Origin: CAYLNL01 sp964385175
GTDB taxonomy: Bacteria; Bacteroidota; Bacteroidia; Flavobacteriales; Flavobacteriaceae
Direction of reading: 5' to 3'
Assembly (NCBI GenBank): GCA_964385175.1
Contig: CAYLNL010000008.1
Location: forward strand, 1-64,000
DNA length: 64,000 nucleotides
In this document: positions 37,167 to 45,196 of the stretch, piece after piece
Position numbering within the stretch: position 1 is the first letter of the stretch
How the letters are laid out: every line of letters begins with the position of its first letter
Made by a program: the position numbers and the translations under genes
The notes under the pieces: generated by a model
Database searches by the model: none
The model's input: the letters and a program-made list of their open reading frames with translations, nothing else
What the model was told of the DNA's origin: nothing

Positions 37167-37367
37167 TTATAAAGGTTTCGTAGCTTTACAATCGGCTTCG
37201 TCTGGCATTTTACCGCAAAAACCACAGGGTTGTCCTTTTTTTTGAAGAAAGGGGTTTTGACTGGCGCAGGTACCGGAAAACTTTCCGTCTTTTTTAGCCC
37301 ATATTTTTATGGCGATACCCGCAAAGGCTATGGCTACTAAAGCAATACTAAACAACAGAAGTTTCAT
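37167..37367 (-). CDS. Small membrane-anchored Cys-rich protein
   Basis: The ATG at 37367 gives 66 residues beginning directly with a membrane helix (MKLLLFSIALVAIAFAGIAI), preferred over a start 7 codons earlier. The outer part has five Cys (GTCASQNPFLQ, PCGFCGKMPDEADC). Very similar small proteins are widespread in Flavobacteriia under names such as membrane or secreted protein; function is unknown. Metal or disulfide chemistry is possible. Confidence 0.78.
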   Translation of the reverse strand: MKLLLFSIALVAIAFAGIAIKIWAKKDGKFSGTCASQNPFLQKKGQPCGFCGKMPDEADCKATKPL

Positions 37368-37385
37368 AGGTTTTGAAATGAGAGA

Positions 37386-37393
37386 CAAAGATA
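37386..37393 (-). promoter_or_regulatory. Promoter -7 element of the small Cys-rich protein gene
   Basis: TATCTTTG on the minus strand, 18 bases before the ATG at 37367. This supports the shorter start choice, because the longer frame starts inside or next to the element. Confidence 0.5.
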
Positions 37394-37420
37394 CGAAAAA
37401 TCCGGGGTATAGCGGCCTAT

Positions 37421-37888
37421 TCAGAAAGTAAGCCTCACCCCAAGCCCGTTGGTGGTTGAAAGGAAAGATATGTTTTTAAGCGCCGTTCCATTATTCCCGT
37501 AGGGTTGCTCATTATAACCATCTATTGCGCTTCTTATTTTTTTTGGATACCCTGCCTTTATTGGAATGGAAACCACTATAAGCGCACCGCCGATATAGGT
37601 TAATGAACTGGGATATTTCTCATCTGCCGTTAGTCCCTTGAGCAAGTCGCCTGCAAGAAACAAAACACCTCCTGCCATAAGTATGCTGCCCATGGTTTTT
37701 TTAGTTCTCCCTGTCTGGTATAGATTTAGGAGTTCCGGATGGGTTGCGAGTAATTGTTTAACTTCTGAAGAGGGCATTTTACTATTTTCAGAAGTAAATA
37801 CCTTTCCGCCTGGTTTATATACTAATTGCTGAGAATAGGAAAAGACAGTGAACAATAAGAATGCTGCAATGCTAATTTTTATTTTCAT
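37421..37888 (-). CDS. Secreted protein of unknown function, 155 aa
   Basis: A signal peptide (MKIKISIAAFLLFTVFSYSQ) is followed by a short soluble region (MPSSEVKQLLATHPELLNLY), two glycine-rich hydrophobic stretches (TMGSILMAGGVLFLAGDLL and LTYIGGALIVVSIPI), and a C-terminus ending in Phe (TTNGLGVRLTF). The last feature is like an outer-membrane strand. I do not recognise the family. It is 13 bases downstream of shikimate kinase. Confidence 0.65.
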   Translation of the reverse strand: MKIKISIAAFLLFTVFSYSQQLVYKPGGKVFTSENSKMPSSEVKQLLATHPELLNLYQTGRTKKTMGSILMAGGVLFLAGDLLKGLTADEKYPSSLTYIGGALIVVSIPIKAGYPKKIRSAIDGYNEQPYGNNGTALKNISFLSTTNGLGVRLTF

Positions 37889-37901
37889 GGTTTTTGGTTG
37901 T

Positions 37902-38441
37902 TTAAGAATAAGCGATTTTTTCTATAAGTTTTCCTGCAACCTCTATAACCGATAGTTCGTCTACCACAATACTATGTGGCGCCTGCAGGTAAAAGAAGTT
38001 GCGTTCAAAGAGGTGTTTTCGTATAAATTCCGGGAGGTCTTCTTTTAGAAGACCTTTTATAAGGGGGCGTTGGGTTACTTCTCCTTCAAGTCGTTTCAGC
38101 AGGGTAGATACAGATGCTTTTAAATAAAATACCATGGGGGTGCGCTCCAGGATAACATTCATATTAGTTCCGTAGCAAGGGGTGCCGCCTCCAAGAGCTA
38201 TAACAGTTCCTGTGAGGCTTACAACCTCTTGCAGGTACTGCGCTTCCTTTTTGCGAAAATATACCTCTCCCCTATTTTGAAACAAACTGTCAATGGTGGC
38301 GCCTTCTCGCCGTTCAATATATTCATCTAAGTCTATAAACCTATAGGCGAGTTTTTCTGCCAATAACTTTCCCACTGCTGATTTACCGCTACCCATATAG
38401 CCTATGAGTATAACAGGTGGAGTGTTTGAGGAAATAGTCAT
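37902..38441 (-). CDS. aroK: Shikimate kinase
   Basis: The 179-residue protein has the P-loop (LIGYMGSGKSAVGKLLAEKL), the shikimate-binding FIDLDEYIERR and GGGTPC motifs, and the lid region LLKRLEGEVTQRPLIKG. It phosphorylates shikimate in aromatic amino acid synthesis. Length is normal. A -7 element (TAAATTTG, minus strand) is at 38473-38480. Confidence 0.95.
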   Translation of the reverse strand: MTISSNTPPVILIGYMGSGKSAVGKLLAEKLAYRFIDLDEYIERREGATIDSLFQNRGEVYFRKKEAQYLQEVVSLTGTVIALGGGTPCYGTNMNVILERTPMVFYLKASVSTLLKRLEGEVTQRPLIKGLLKEDLPEFIRKHLFERNFFYLQAPHSIVVDELSVIEVAGKLIEKIAYS

Positions 38442-38472
38442 TTAAAAAATAGATTGTTTTTGGGGCAGGGAA

Positions 38473-38480
38473 CAAATTTA
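38473..38480 (-). promoter_or_regulatory. Promoter -7 element of aroK
   Basis: TAAATTTG on the minus strand matches TAnnTTTG, 31 bases before the ATG. It is divergent from the tRNA promoter that starts 14 bases further on. Confidence 0.45.
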
Positions 38481-38493
38481 TAAAAAATTACCC

Positions 38494-38523
38494 TTGTGGT
38501 GTAAAGAATTGATGTTATATTTG
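38494..38523 (+). promoter_or_regulatory. Promoter of the tRNA pair
   Basis: TTG (38494-38496), 19 bases, then TATATTTG (38516-38523): a full match to the Bacteroidota housekeeping promoter, 28 bases before tRNA-Lys. Confidence 0.75.
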
Positions 38524-38551
38524 CACCCTCAATTACGGCACTTGCACGTAA

Positions 38552-38624
38552 GACCCGGTAGCTCAGTTGGTAGAGCACAACACTTTTAATGTTGGGGTCC
38601 TGGGTTCGAGCCCCAGCCGGGTCA
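38552..38624 (+). tRNA. tRNA-Lys (anticodon TTT)
   Basis: The cloverleaf folds cleanly: acceptor GACCCGG/CCGGGTC, D-arm GCTC/GAGC, anticodon stem CAACA/TGTTG with loop CTTTTAA, T-arm CTGGG/CCCAG with TTCGAGC. The discriminator is A and CCA is not encoded. It decodes AAA/AAG. Confidence 0.97.
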
Positions 38625-38669
38625 CAAAAGTTGAGCCACTGCGTTTGGCTTTTTTGTTTTACTTCTCCT

Positions 38670-38753
38670 GCCCACGTGGTGAAATTGGTAGACACGCCAT
38701 CTTGAGGGGGTGGTGTTCGCAAGGACATGCTGGTTCGAGTCCAGTCGTGGGCA
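38670..38753 (+). tRNA. tRNA-Leu (anticodon GAG)
   Basis: Acceptor GCCCACG/CGTGGGC, a class II D-loop, anticodon stem CCATC/GGTGG with loop TTGAGGG, a long variable arm and a T-arm CTGGTTCGAGTCCAG. The discriminator is A. It follows tRNA-Lys by 45 bases and shares its promoter. Confidence 0.96.
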
Positions 38754-38965
38754 CTTCTTCAGCTAATAGCTTTTATCTCCAGGAAGAAATACTCAATCTT
38801 CCACATACATATAATCCACATTTTAATTGCTTTCCATCTACTTTTTCATCTCTTATTCTAAGAAGGCGCTTTTTTATTTTTGCATAACCATTATTTTTCC
38901 TTTACTTGCAAGTCGTAGCGATACCTGTTTTTTACAACCCTTTCATACTTTTTTATTTTTATAAG

Positions 38966-38973
38966 TATTTTTG
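38966..38973 (+). promoter_or_regulatory. Promoter -7 element of the merR-crt operon
   Basis: TATTTTTG matches TAnnTTTG and lies 21 bases before the ATG at 38995, so the mRNA leader would be very short. It also argues against translation from the upstream TTG at 38971, which lies within it. Confidence 0.55.
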
Positions 38974-38994
38974 TTTAGTTTTTGGTATAAAAAG

Positions 38995-39897
38995 ATGAAC
39001 CCGATAAAATGCCATTTTACCATAAAAGACCTGGAAAATCTTTGCGGCATAAAAGCGCATACCATCCGTATATGGGAAAAAAGATACCACCTGCTACACC
39101 CCCAACGAACCGATACCAATATTCGGCGCTATTCTACAGCAAATCTCCAGAAACTCCTCAACGTGGTGTTTCTCTATAAAAACGGCTATAAAATTTCTAA
39201 AATCGCCAAACTTTCAGAAGAACACATTCCCCGCTTAGTAAAAGAAATTGCAAGTGAGCCTCTTCTGAAAACTCATTACATTAATCATTTTAAAATAGCC
39301 ATGCTTCATTTTGATGCAGGATTTTTCAATGAAACCTGCCATATCGCCTCTGCACAAATGTCGTTTCGGGAAGTATTCAGAGAACTCTTCGTTCCCCTTT
39401 TAAATGAGCTCGGAATCTTATGGCAAATAAATGCTATTTCGCCCTCTCACGAACATTTTATAACCCATCTTATTAAACAAAAAATTAGTTTTCACACCGA
39501 AAAACTACATCCCATAAAACCCCTACACAACCACCGAACCTATATATTATACCTGCCAGAGAACGAAATTCACGAAATAGGGTTGCTCTATCTCAATTAT
39601 GAACTCACAGCAGCCGGTTACCGCACCCTTTACCTTGGCCAGGCAATGCCGTTGCAAAGCCTTAAGAACCTGCTTTCCATACACCCGCCCCCTGTATTTG
39701 TTTCCTATTTCACCGTTGCTCCTGCCAGCCATACCATCCACACCTATATAGAACATTTTAACAAGGAAATGAATGGTGAACGAATCCATGAATTATGGAT
39801 GGTAGGAAAACAAACCCGTTATATAAAAAATGCCCCCTCTTATATAAAACCATTCACCTCCATAGAACAACTCATAAACACTGTTCATTCCACATGA
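38995..39897 (+). CDS. CarH/LitR-like MerR regulator with B12-binding signature
   Basis: The ATG at 38995 gives 300 residues. An N-terminal MerR winged helix (HFTIKDLENLCGIKAHTIRI, WEKRYHLLHP) is followed by a four-helix and Rossmann-like region. The hallmarks of AdoCbl-binding photoreceptors are present: W143-x9-E153-H154 (WQINAISPSHEH) and E191-x-H193-x-x-G196 (EIHEIG), where His would be the lower cobalt ligand. CarH and LitR tetramers repress carotenoid genes in the dark and fall apart when light breaks the Co-C bond. crtI starts 24 bases after its stop, so it probably controls its own operon. Residue numbers are counted from this start. Confidence 0.9.
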   Translation: MNPIKCHFTIKDLENLCGIKAHTIRIWEKRYHLLHPQRTDTNIRRYSTANLQKLLNVVFLYKNGYKISKIAKLSEEHIPRLVKEIASEPLLKTHYINHFKIAMLHFDAGFFNETCHIASAQMSFREVFRELFVPLLNELGILWQINAISPSHEHFITHLIKQKISFHTEKLHPIKPLHNHRTYILYLPENEIHEIGLLYLNYELTAAGYRTLYLGQAMPLQSLKNLLSIHPPPVFVSYFTVAPASHTIHTYIEHFNKEMNGERIHELWMVGKQTRYIKNAPSYIKPFTSIEQLINTVHST

Positions 39898-39921
39898 AAT
39901 ATTTTACCCCCAGTAACCCCC

Positions 39922-41397
39922 ATGAATAAAAAAATCGCCATCATAGGCTCCGGGTTTTCCGCTTTAGCCGCTGCCTGTTACCTGGCGAAGCAGGGCAACA
40001 AAGTAGCCGTTTACGAAAAGAATGCCACTGCAGGAGGCAGAGCCCGGCAACTAAAAAGAGAAGGCTTTACCTTTGATATGGGCCCTACTTGGTACTGGAT
40101 GCCTGATGTTTTTGAGCGATTCTTCGCCGATTTTCACAAAAAACCTTCTGATTACTATACAATTAAAAAACTAAACCCCGCCTACCAGGTTTATTTTGGA
40201 GTGAATGATACTATTTGCATCCCCGATACCATGGAAGCCATTTCAGCAGTTTTTGAAAAAGAAGAGCCTGGCAGCGGCGCCAAACTGCGAAAATTTATGG
40301 CTACCGCCGGGGAGCACTACCATATTGCTATAAATGAGATGGTATATAAACCCGGCGTTTCGCCTTGGGAATTGGTTTCAGTAACCACCTTAAAAAAAAT
40401 CCGTTACTTTTTCCGCAGCATTAAAAAAGAAGTGCGCCATACCTTTAAAAACCAGCGCCTCATACAAATCCTGGAATTCCCGGTTCTATTTTTAGGCGCT
40501 AAGCCAGCTAACACGCCCGCTTTTTATAATTTTATGAACTATGCCGATTTTGGCATGGGCACCTGGCACCCGCAAGGTGGTATGTACAGTGTTATAGAAG
40601 CAATTTGCAACCTGGCAACCGAACTGGGCGTTAGCATCTATACCCAACATAATGTAGAAAAAATACTCGTGGAAAATAACCGCGCCACAGCGCTGGTTGT
40701 AAACGGTGAAAGCCTGCCCGCAGATATTATACTCAGTGGTGCCGATTACCATCATACCGAATCATTATTAGATGAAAAATATCGCTCTTACCCTGAAACC
40801 TATTGGGAAAGCCGAACCTTCGCTCCTTCATCGCTGCTATTTTATGTAGGTTTTAATAAAAAAGTAGAGCGGGTAGCGCATCACACCCTTTTTTTTGATG
40901 TAGATTTTGAAGCGCACGCCCAAGCTATTTACGATGCACCCAAGTGGCCGCAAGCCCCCTTGTTTTACGCCAGCTTCCCATCCATAACTGATGCAACCGC
41001 CGCCCCAAACGGGTACGAAGCTGGTATTTTTCTCATTCCCCTCGCTCCCGGCATAGAAGATACTCCGGCCATTCGTCAACAGTATTTTAACATTATTATA
41101 GACCGGTTAGAATACCTCACCCGTCAACATATAAAAAATACCATTATCTTTAACCAGTCTTTTTGTGTAAATGATTTTATAGCTGATTATAATGCATACA
41201 AGGGCAATGCGTATGGATTGGCAAACACGCTGAGACAAACCGCCTTTTTACGCCCCAAATTAAAAAGCAAAAAAGTGAAACATCTCTATTTCACAGGTCA
41301 ATTAACCGTTCCGGGGCCAGGCGTGCCGCCCGCCCTTATTTCAGGAAAACTGGCGGCAGAGATGATACAGAAACACATTAGTTCTTCTCCTTTATGA
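39922..41397 (+). CDS. crtI: Phytoene desaturase CrtI
   Basis: The 491-residue protein has the N-terminal FAD dinucleotide fold (IGSGFSALAAACYLAKQG, VYEKNATAGGRA), FDMGPTWYWMPDVFE, and the C-terminal FAD motif YFTGQLTVPGPGVPPALISG. CrtI introduces four double bonds into phytoene to make lycopene. Its stop overlaps the crtB start (ATGA), so the two are translationally coupled. Confidence 0.96.
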   Translation: MNKKIAIIGSGFSALAAACYLAKQGNKVAVYEKNATAGGRARQLKREGFTFDMGPTWYWMPDVFERFFADFHKKPSDYYTIKKLNPAYQVYFGVNDTICIPDTMEAISAVFEKEEPGSGAKLRKFMATAGEHYHIAINEMVYKPGVSPWELVSVTTLKKIRYFFRSIKKEVRHTFKNQRLIQILEFPVLFLGAKPANTPAFYNFMNYADFGMGTWHPQGGMYSVIEAICNLATELGVSIYTQHNVEKILVENNRATALVVNGESLPADIILSGADYHHTESLLDEKYRSYPETYWESRTFAPSSLLFYVGFNKKVERVAHHTLFFDVDFEAHAQAIYDAPKWPQAPLFYASFPSITDATAAPNGYEAGIFLIPLAPGIEDTPAIRQQYFNIIIDRLEYLTRQHIKNTIIFNQSFCVNDFIADYNAYKGNAYGLANTLRQTAFLRPKLKSKKVKHLYFTGQLTVPGPGVPPALISGKLAAEMIQKHISSSPL

Positions 41398-42233
41398 AAG
41401 CGCTTTTTGACAGAGTTTCTAACCGTTCCTGCAAAATGATAACGCAGACCTACAGCACCTCCTTTTCGCTGGCAGTAAAAATGTTGGCGCCCGCTATACG
41501 GCAAGATATATATAATATTTATGGATTTGTGCGTCTTGCCGATGAAATTGTAGATACCTTTCATGAATATCCTAAAGAAAAGCTATTTGCCGATTTTGAA
41601 ATGGCTTTAGAAGATGCTTTGCAAAATGGCATCAGCGTAAACCCCATTTTAAATGCCTTTCAGCACACGGTTTATACATACCGCATAGAACGAGAACTCA
41701 TAGCTGCTTTTATGAAAAGTATGCGTGCCGACCTTACTAAAACTACCTACCGGAGCCAGGAAGAGTTAAAAGCCTACATTTATGGCTCTGCCGATGTGGT
41801 GGGGTTAATGTGCTTAAAAGTATTTGTAAAGGGTGACTCTAAAAAATATGCCGAGCTGAAAGAATGTGCCATGGCGCTTGGTTCAGCTTTTCAAAAAGTG
41901 AATTTTCTGCGCGATATTAAGGATGATTATCAACTTTTAGAACGTACTTACTTTCCTAATACCGATTTTAGCAGCCTGAACGAGAAGGCAAAGCTGGAAA
42001 TTATTACTGAAATAGAAGCTGATATTGCTAAGGGCTACCAGGGAATAGTGCATCTGCCAGTGGAAGCGAAACTGGGCGTTTACACCGCCTATCGCTATTA
42101 CCTCGCCTTATTACGCAAGCTCAAAAAAACCCCTCCCCTTCAACTAAAGAAAACCCGCATCCGAGTTCCCAATTACCACAAAATAAGCGTGTTAGCTCAA
42201 TCGTATGTACAATATAAACTCAATCTCATGTAA
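41394..42233 (+). CDS. crtB: Phytoene synthase CrtB
   Basis: The 279-residue protein joins two geranylgeranyl diphosphates into phytoene. The two Asp-rich motifs that bind diphosphate-Mg are present: RLADEIVDTF and NFLRDIKDDYQLLERTYFP. The family start YSTSFSLAVKML is also clear. It overlaps crtI by 4 bases and is 6 bases before crtZ. Confidence 0.96.
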   Translation: MKALFDRVSNRSCKMITQTYSTSFSLAVKMLAPAIRQDIYNIYGFVRLADEIVDTFHEYPKEKLFADFEMALEDALQNGISVNPILNAFQHTVYTYRIERELIAAFMKSMRADLTKTTYRSQEELKAYIYGSADVVGLMCLKVFVKGDSKKYAELKECAMALGSAFQKVNFLRDIKDDYQLLERTYFPNTDFSSLNEKAKLEIITEIEADIAKGYQGIVHLPVEAKLGVYTAYRYYLALLRKLKKTPPLQLKKTRIRVPNYHKISVLAQSYVQYKLNLM

Positions 42234-42239
42234 CCCAGT

Positions 42240-42692
42240 ATGAATACACTGCTTTGGCTTCTCGTTTTTCTTACCGCCTTCTCCGGCATGGAATGTATGG
42301 CATGGTTCACCCATAAATATATTATGCATGGCTTTCTCTGGCGGCTTCACAAAGACCACCACAAAAAAGACCACCACTCCTGGTTCGAGCGCAATGATGC
42401 TTTTTTCTTATTTTATGCAATCGTGAGCATTGTTTTTATCTATTTGTGGAAGTATGAAGCCCTTTGGGTGGGATTACCCATTGGGGTTGGTATTTTCGCC
42501 TACGGCGCTACCTATTTCCTGGTGCATGATATATTTATTCATCAACGTTTCAAACTCTTTCGCAATGCCAATAATCGTTATGCGCGTGGTGTGAGGCGTG
42601 CACACAAGATGCACCACAAACACCTGGGGAAAGAACATGGCGAGTGTTTCGGCATGTTGGTAGTTCCGTTTAAATATTTCAGGAAAAACTAA
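42240..42692 (+). CDS. crtZ: Beta-carotene hydroxylase CrtZ
   Basis: The 150-residue membrane di-iron hydroxylase has the expected His clusters: HKYIMHG, HKDHHKKDHH, HDIFIH and HKMHHKH. Four hydrophobic segments hold it in the membrane. CrtZ adds 3-OH groups to beta-carotene rings to give zeaxanthin. No lycopene cyclase gene is in the window, so cyclisation must be encoded elsewhere. Confidence 0.93.
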   Translation: MNTLLWLLVFLTAFSGMECMAWFTHKYIMHGFLWRLHKDHHKKDHHSWFERNDAFFLFYAIVSIVFIYLWKYEALWVGLPIGVGIFAYGATYFLVHDIFIHQRFKLFRNANNRYARGVRRAHKMHHKHLGKEHGECFGMLVVPFKYFRKN

Positions 42693-42705
42693 TCCGAATT
42701 TTATT

Positions 42706-42985
42706 TCTCACCAAAACGCTACAATGCAAAAAGGTTTTCTTAGTGGGCTTCGTGCCTTTGCGTGACTTATTTTCACCAAAACGCTACAATGCAAAAAGGT
42801 TTTCTTAGCGGGCTTCGTGCCTTTGCGTGACTTATTTTCACCAAAACGCTACAATGCAAAAAGGTTTTCTTAGCGGGCTTCGCGCCTTTGCGTGACTTAT
42901 TTTCACCAAAACGCTACAATGTAAAAAGGTTTTCTTAGCACACTTTGCGCCTTTGCGTGGTTTATTTTTTACCAAAACGTTACAC
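42706..42985. repeat. 65-bp direct tandem repeat, about 4.2 copies
   Basis: Units starting CACCAAAACGCTACAATG begin at 42709, 42774, 42839 and 42904 (period exactly 65), with a partial fifth from 42971 (ACCAAAACGTTACA). Copies 1-3 differ at only a few positions; copy 4 is more diverged. Each contains GCCTTTGCGTG, a string common in dispersed Bacteroidota intergenic repeats. It fills the 308 bases between the convergent crtZ and tlpA-like genes and shows no coding frame. Confidence 0.93.
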
Positions 42986-43000
42986 CAACCAAGAAGTATC

Positions 43001-43561
43001 TTATTCTGCTATGAGCTCCTCCAGGAGCGCTCTCACTTTTTTACTATTCCAGTGAGCGACTCCTTTTTTAGTAAGTACAATATCGCCTTTTTTACCAATA
43101 ATATAGGTAGCGGGAATACTCTCTGAAAAAAACTCTTTCGGAACAGTGGTTACCGACTGGAAAACAGGTAGCGTATAACCCCGTTTCGTTAAAAAATCGT
43201 TTATCGCAGTAGGAGATTCACCAGAGACAAAGACAAAAACCACCTGCTCTTTATACTCATTATATAACTTTTGCAACCCCGGCAACTCCGCTATGCAGGG
43301 AGGGCACCAGGTAGCCCAGAAATTTACCAACGCCACTTTTCCCTTCGCTTCCTCAAAATTGAAAAATAGCCCATCCAAAGAACGTAACTCCCAATAATAA
43401 TTGCTCAATTTTTCCCGATTTTCCACTGCCGTAACCCCAGGGCTCGATGCCAGCAGCCGATTTACCCCCACCTGGAGTAACCGCCCTGCCGGTGTAACCA
43501 ACAACACAATAAGAATAGCTGCAAAAAGAAGATTGGAAATTTGCTTTTTAGTTACTTTCAT
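43001..43561 (-). CDS. TlpA-family thiol-disulfide oxidoreductase
   Basis: The 186-residue protein has a membrane anchor (LLFAAILIVLLVTPAGRLL) and a thioredoxin-fold domain with the active site FWATWCPPCIAELPGLQKL. The cis-Pro region is near SIPATYIIGKKGDIV. It would act in the periplasm as a reductase, for example in cytochrome c or other Cys-protein maturation. A paralogue without Cys lies 20 bases upstream. Confidence 0.9.
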   Translation of the reverse strand: MKVTKKQISNLLFAAILIVLLVTPAGRLLQVGVNRLLASSPGVTAVENREKLSNYYWELRSLDGLFFNFEEAKGKVALVNFWATWCPPCIAELPGLQKLYNEYKEQVVFVFVSGESPTAINDFLTKRGYTLPVFQSVTTVPKEFFSESIPATYIIGKKGDIVLTKKGVAHWNSKKVRALLEELIAE

Positions 43562-43581
43562 GTTTTAATAGGCATCTTTTT

Positions 43582-44145
43582 TCAATCTCCGCTCTCCGCA
43601 AGAAGTTTATCTATCAACTTCCTCACCCCGGCGCTGTTCCAGTTACCCACCCCTTCGTGCTGCATAACAACGCGCCCCTTCTTATCTATCAAATAGCCCG
43701 AGGGAACTTTTTCAGCATCAAACGGCATTTTCTCCCCAATAATTAAATACGTAACCGGGAAATGATAGCCTCGTTTTCTCATAAGGGTTTCCACCGGTTT
43801 GCGTTCTTCATTGGTAATGATGTAAAAATCTACTCTTCCCTTATAATCATCATACAATTTCTGGATGCCTCGTAACTCAGCAATCGCAGGAATGCGCCAG
43901 GATGCCCAAAAACCCACAAAAACCACCTTTTTCTTAGATTTTTCAAAATTGAAAAAATTCCACTCGCTATTTTTTAACCTCCAATCATACTCAACCGGCT
44001 CTTTAATGACAGATAAGGGCTTAGGAGAGGTTGCGAAAAGGCGGTTGAGCAGTATTTTGCTCTCATAGCCGAGGGGCGTAATAAAAAAAGCCAATATGCC
44101 TACTATAAAAAGTAGGTTTATGATTCGTTTCTTGAATTTCGGCAT
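43582..44145 (-). CDS. Thioredoxin-like protein without catalytic Cys
   Basis: The ATG at 44145 gives 187 residues starting with a membrane anchor (FKKRIINLLFIVGILAFFIT). The fold matches its downstream neighbour throughout (YDWRLKNSEWNFFNFEKSKK, IQKLYDDYKGRVDFYIITNE, VPSGYLIDKKGRVVMQHEGV), but the WCPPC site reads WRIPA. It can therefore not do dithiol chemistry. It may have become a binding or regulatory partner of the active paralogue; that is inference. A -7 element lies at 44169-44176. Confidence 0.85.
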   Translation of the reverse strand: MPKFKKRIINLLFIVGILAFFITPLGYESKILLNRLFATSPKPLSVIKEPVEYDWRLKNSEWNFFNFEKSKKKVVFVGFWASWRIPAIAELRGIQKLYDDYKGRVDFYIITNEERKPVETLMRKRGYHFPVTYLIIGEKMPFDAEKVPSGYLIDKKGRVVMQHEGVGNWNSAGVRKLIDKLLAESGD

Positions 44146-44168
44146 AGCAAGCAGGCTTAATTTTCGTT

Positions 44169-44176
44169 CAAAGATA
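44169..44176 (-). promoter_or_regulatory. Promoter -7 element of the thioredoxin-like pair
   Basis: TATCTTTG on the minus strand, 23 bases before the ATG at 44145. It supports that start over the longer frame from 44181. Confidence 0.5.
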
Positions 44177-44355
44177 CACAACGAATTTAGATTTCGGGAA
44201 ACAGATTGTGGTGATGGGAAGATGAATTTTTATACCCTGATTTCTCAGGATAATTTTAATACGCTACATTTTCAGCGCTTTAAAGGTTTTTATCATATTT
44301 GTAAGATAAAGCGCAAAAATTATAAACCAGGCAATTACCCTAAAAACAAACAGCC

Positions 44356-44724
44356 ATGAAAGGAATAACCACTATTGTTCTATTAATTTTATCGAACAGT
44401 TTTATGACTCTTGCCTGGTATGGGCATTTAAAATTTAGCCAGTGGAGTTTTTTCAGTAAGCTGGGGTTAGCAGGCCTTATTCTCATCAGTTGGGGAATTG
44501 CTTTTTTTGAATATATTTTCCAGGTGCCGGCTAACCGGATAGGGTTCGCTGAAAACGGAGGCCCCTTTAACTTGTGGCAATTAAAAGTAATCCAGGAAGT
44601 AATTACGCTGGTAGTATTTACGGTTTTCGCTCTTCTTGCCTTTAAAACCGAAAGTTTCCGATGGAATCATTTCATTGGGTTTATCTTCCTGGTATTAGCG
44701 GTGTTCTTTATTTTTAAAAAATAA
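44356..44724 (+). CDS. DUF486 (DMT-like) membrane protein
   Basis: The 122-residue protein has four predicted transmembrane helices and the DUF486 landmarks NSFMTLAWYGHLKF, ISWGIAFFEYIFQVPANRIG and LWQLKVIQEVITLVVF. The family resembles small drug/metabolite transporters; no substrate is known. It is a single-gene unit with a strong terminator. Confidence 0.88.
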   Translation: MKGITTIVLLILSNSFMTLAWYGHLKFSQWSFFSKLGLAGLILISWGIAFFEYIFQVPANRIGFAENGGPFNLWQLKVIQEVITLVVFTVFALLAFKTESFRWNHFIGFIFLVLAVFFIFKK

Positions 44725-44750
44725 ATGCCGCTTGTTCTAAGCGGCATTTT
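44723..44750 (+). terminator. Terminator after the DUF486 gene
   Basis: AAATGCCGCTT (44723-44733) pairs with AAGCGGCATTT (44739-44749) around a GTTCT loop. The stem starts inside the stop codon. Confidence 0.82.
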
Positions 44751-44775
44751 AACTACTACTTTTCAACTATACTTC

Positions 44776-44994
44776 TTAAGAAGTAGCGGGTTCATCATAA
44801 CATAGATACACTTGCAGGCAGGCAATGAAATATACGCAACAAGCAGGCCCTGTAATATTTCCGGCGCAGTCGCAGTTACATAAAGAAAGGTTGCAGCTTT
44901 GTTGTTGTATCTGTCCTAAAATATTTTTTTGTTCTTTTTTAGAAAGAACCTCTACTCCCTTAAGGTGAGAGATGTTAAAAATGTTTGCTTTCAT
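44776..44994 (-). CDS. Cys-rich small peptide precursor with bacteriocin-type leader
   Basis: The 72-residue peptide starts with a leader-like segment (MKANIFNISHLKGVEVL, then SKKEQKNILGQ). This resembles Bacteroidota double-glycine-type leaders (LxGVxxLSKKEQxxIxGG), with GQ where GG is usual. The remaining 42 or so residues hold eight Cys (SCNLSLCNCDCAG, then PACCVYFIACLQVYLC). That suggests a disulfide-rich or modified secreted peptide. No peptidase-ABC transporter or modifying enzyme is next to it. A -7 element lies at 45022-45029. Confidence 0.7.
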   Translation of the reverse strand: MKANIFNISHLKGVEVLSKKEQKNILGQIQQQSCNLSLCNCDCAGNITGPACCVYFIACLQVYLCYDEPATS

Positions 44995-45021
44995 ACGTGG
45001 TATGTTTTAACTGGTTTTTGG

Positions 45022-45029
45022 CAAAGATA
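45022..45029 (-). promoter_or_regulatory. Promoter -7 element of the Cys-rich peptide gene
   Basis: TATCTTTG on the minus strand, 27 bases before the ATG, an exact TAnnTTTG match. It shows that the small frame has its own expression signal. Confidence 0.5.
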
Positions 45030-45196
45030 TGGTTTTTCCGACACTTTTTAGAATCATTTCCAGAAAAGGTAAATTTTATACAGATATAATGTACATAAAT
45101 TGGCTCTTTGTATGGTATTTTTAAAAGTAGTAAGCGCTATGAGTTAATTCTCAGTACACCTACTATTACGATACTATCTTATTCTTTTTCAGGTTT

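Noticed and set aside
38438..38728. Minus-strand 96-residue frame
   Set aside because: It is the reverse complement of the tRNA-Lys and tRNA-Leu genes.
42706..42985. CRISPR array
   Set aside because: The 65-base units are contiguous, with no unique spacers and no cas genes nearby.
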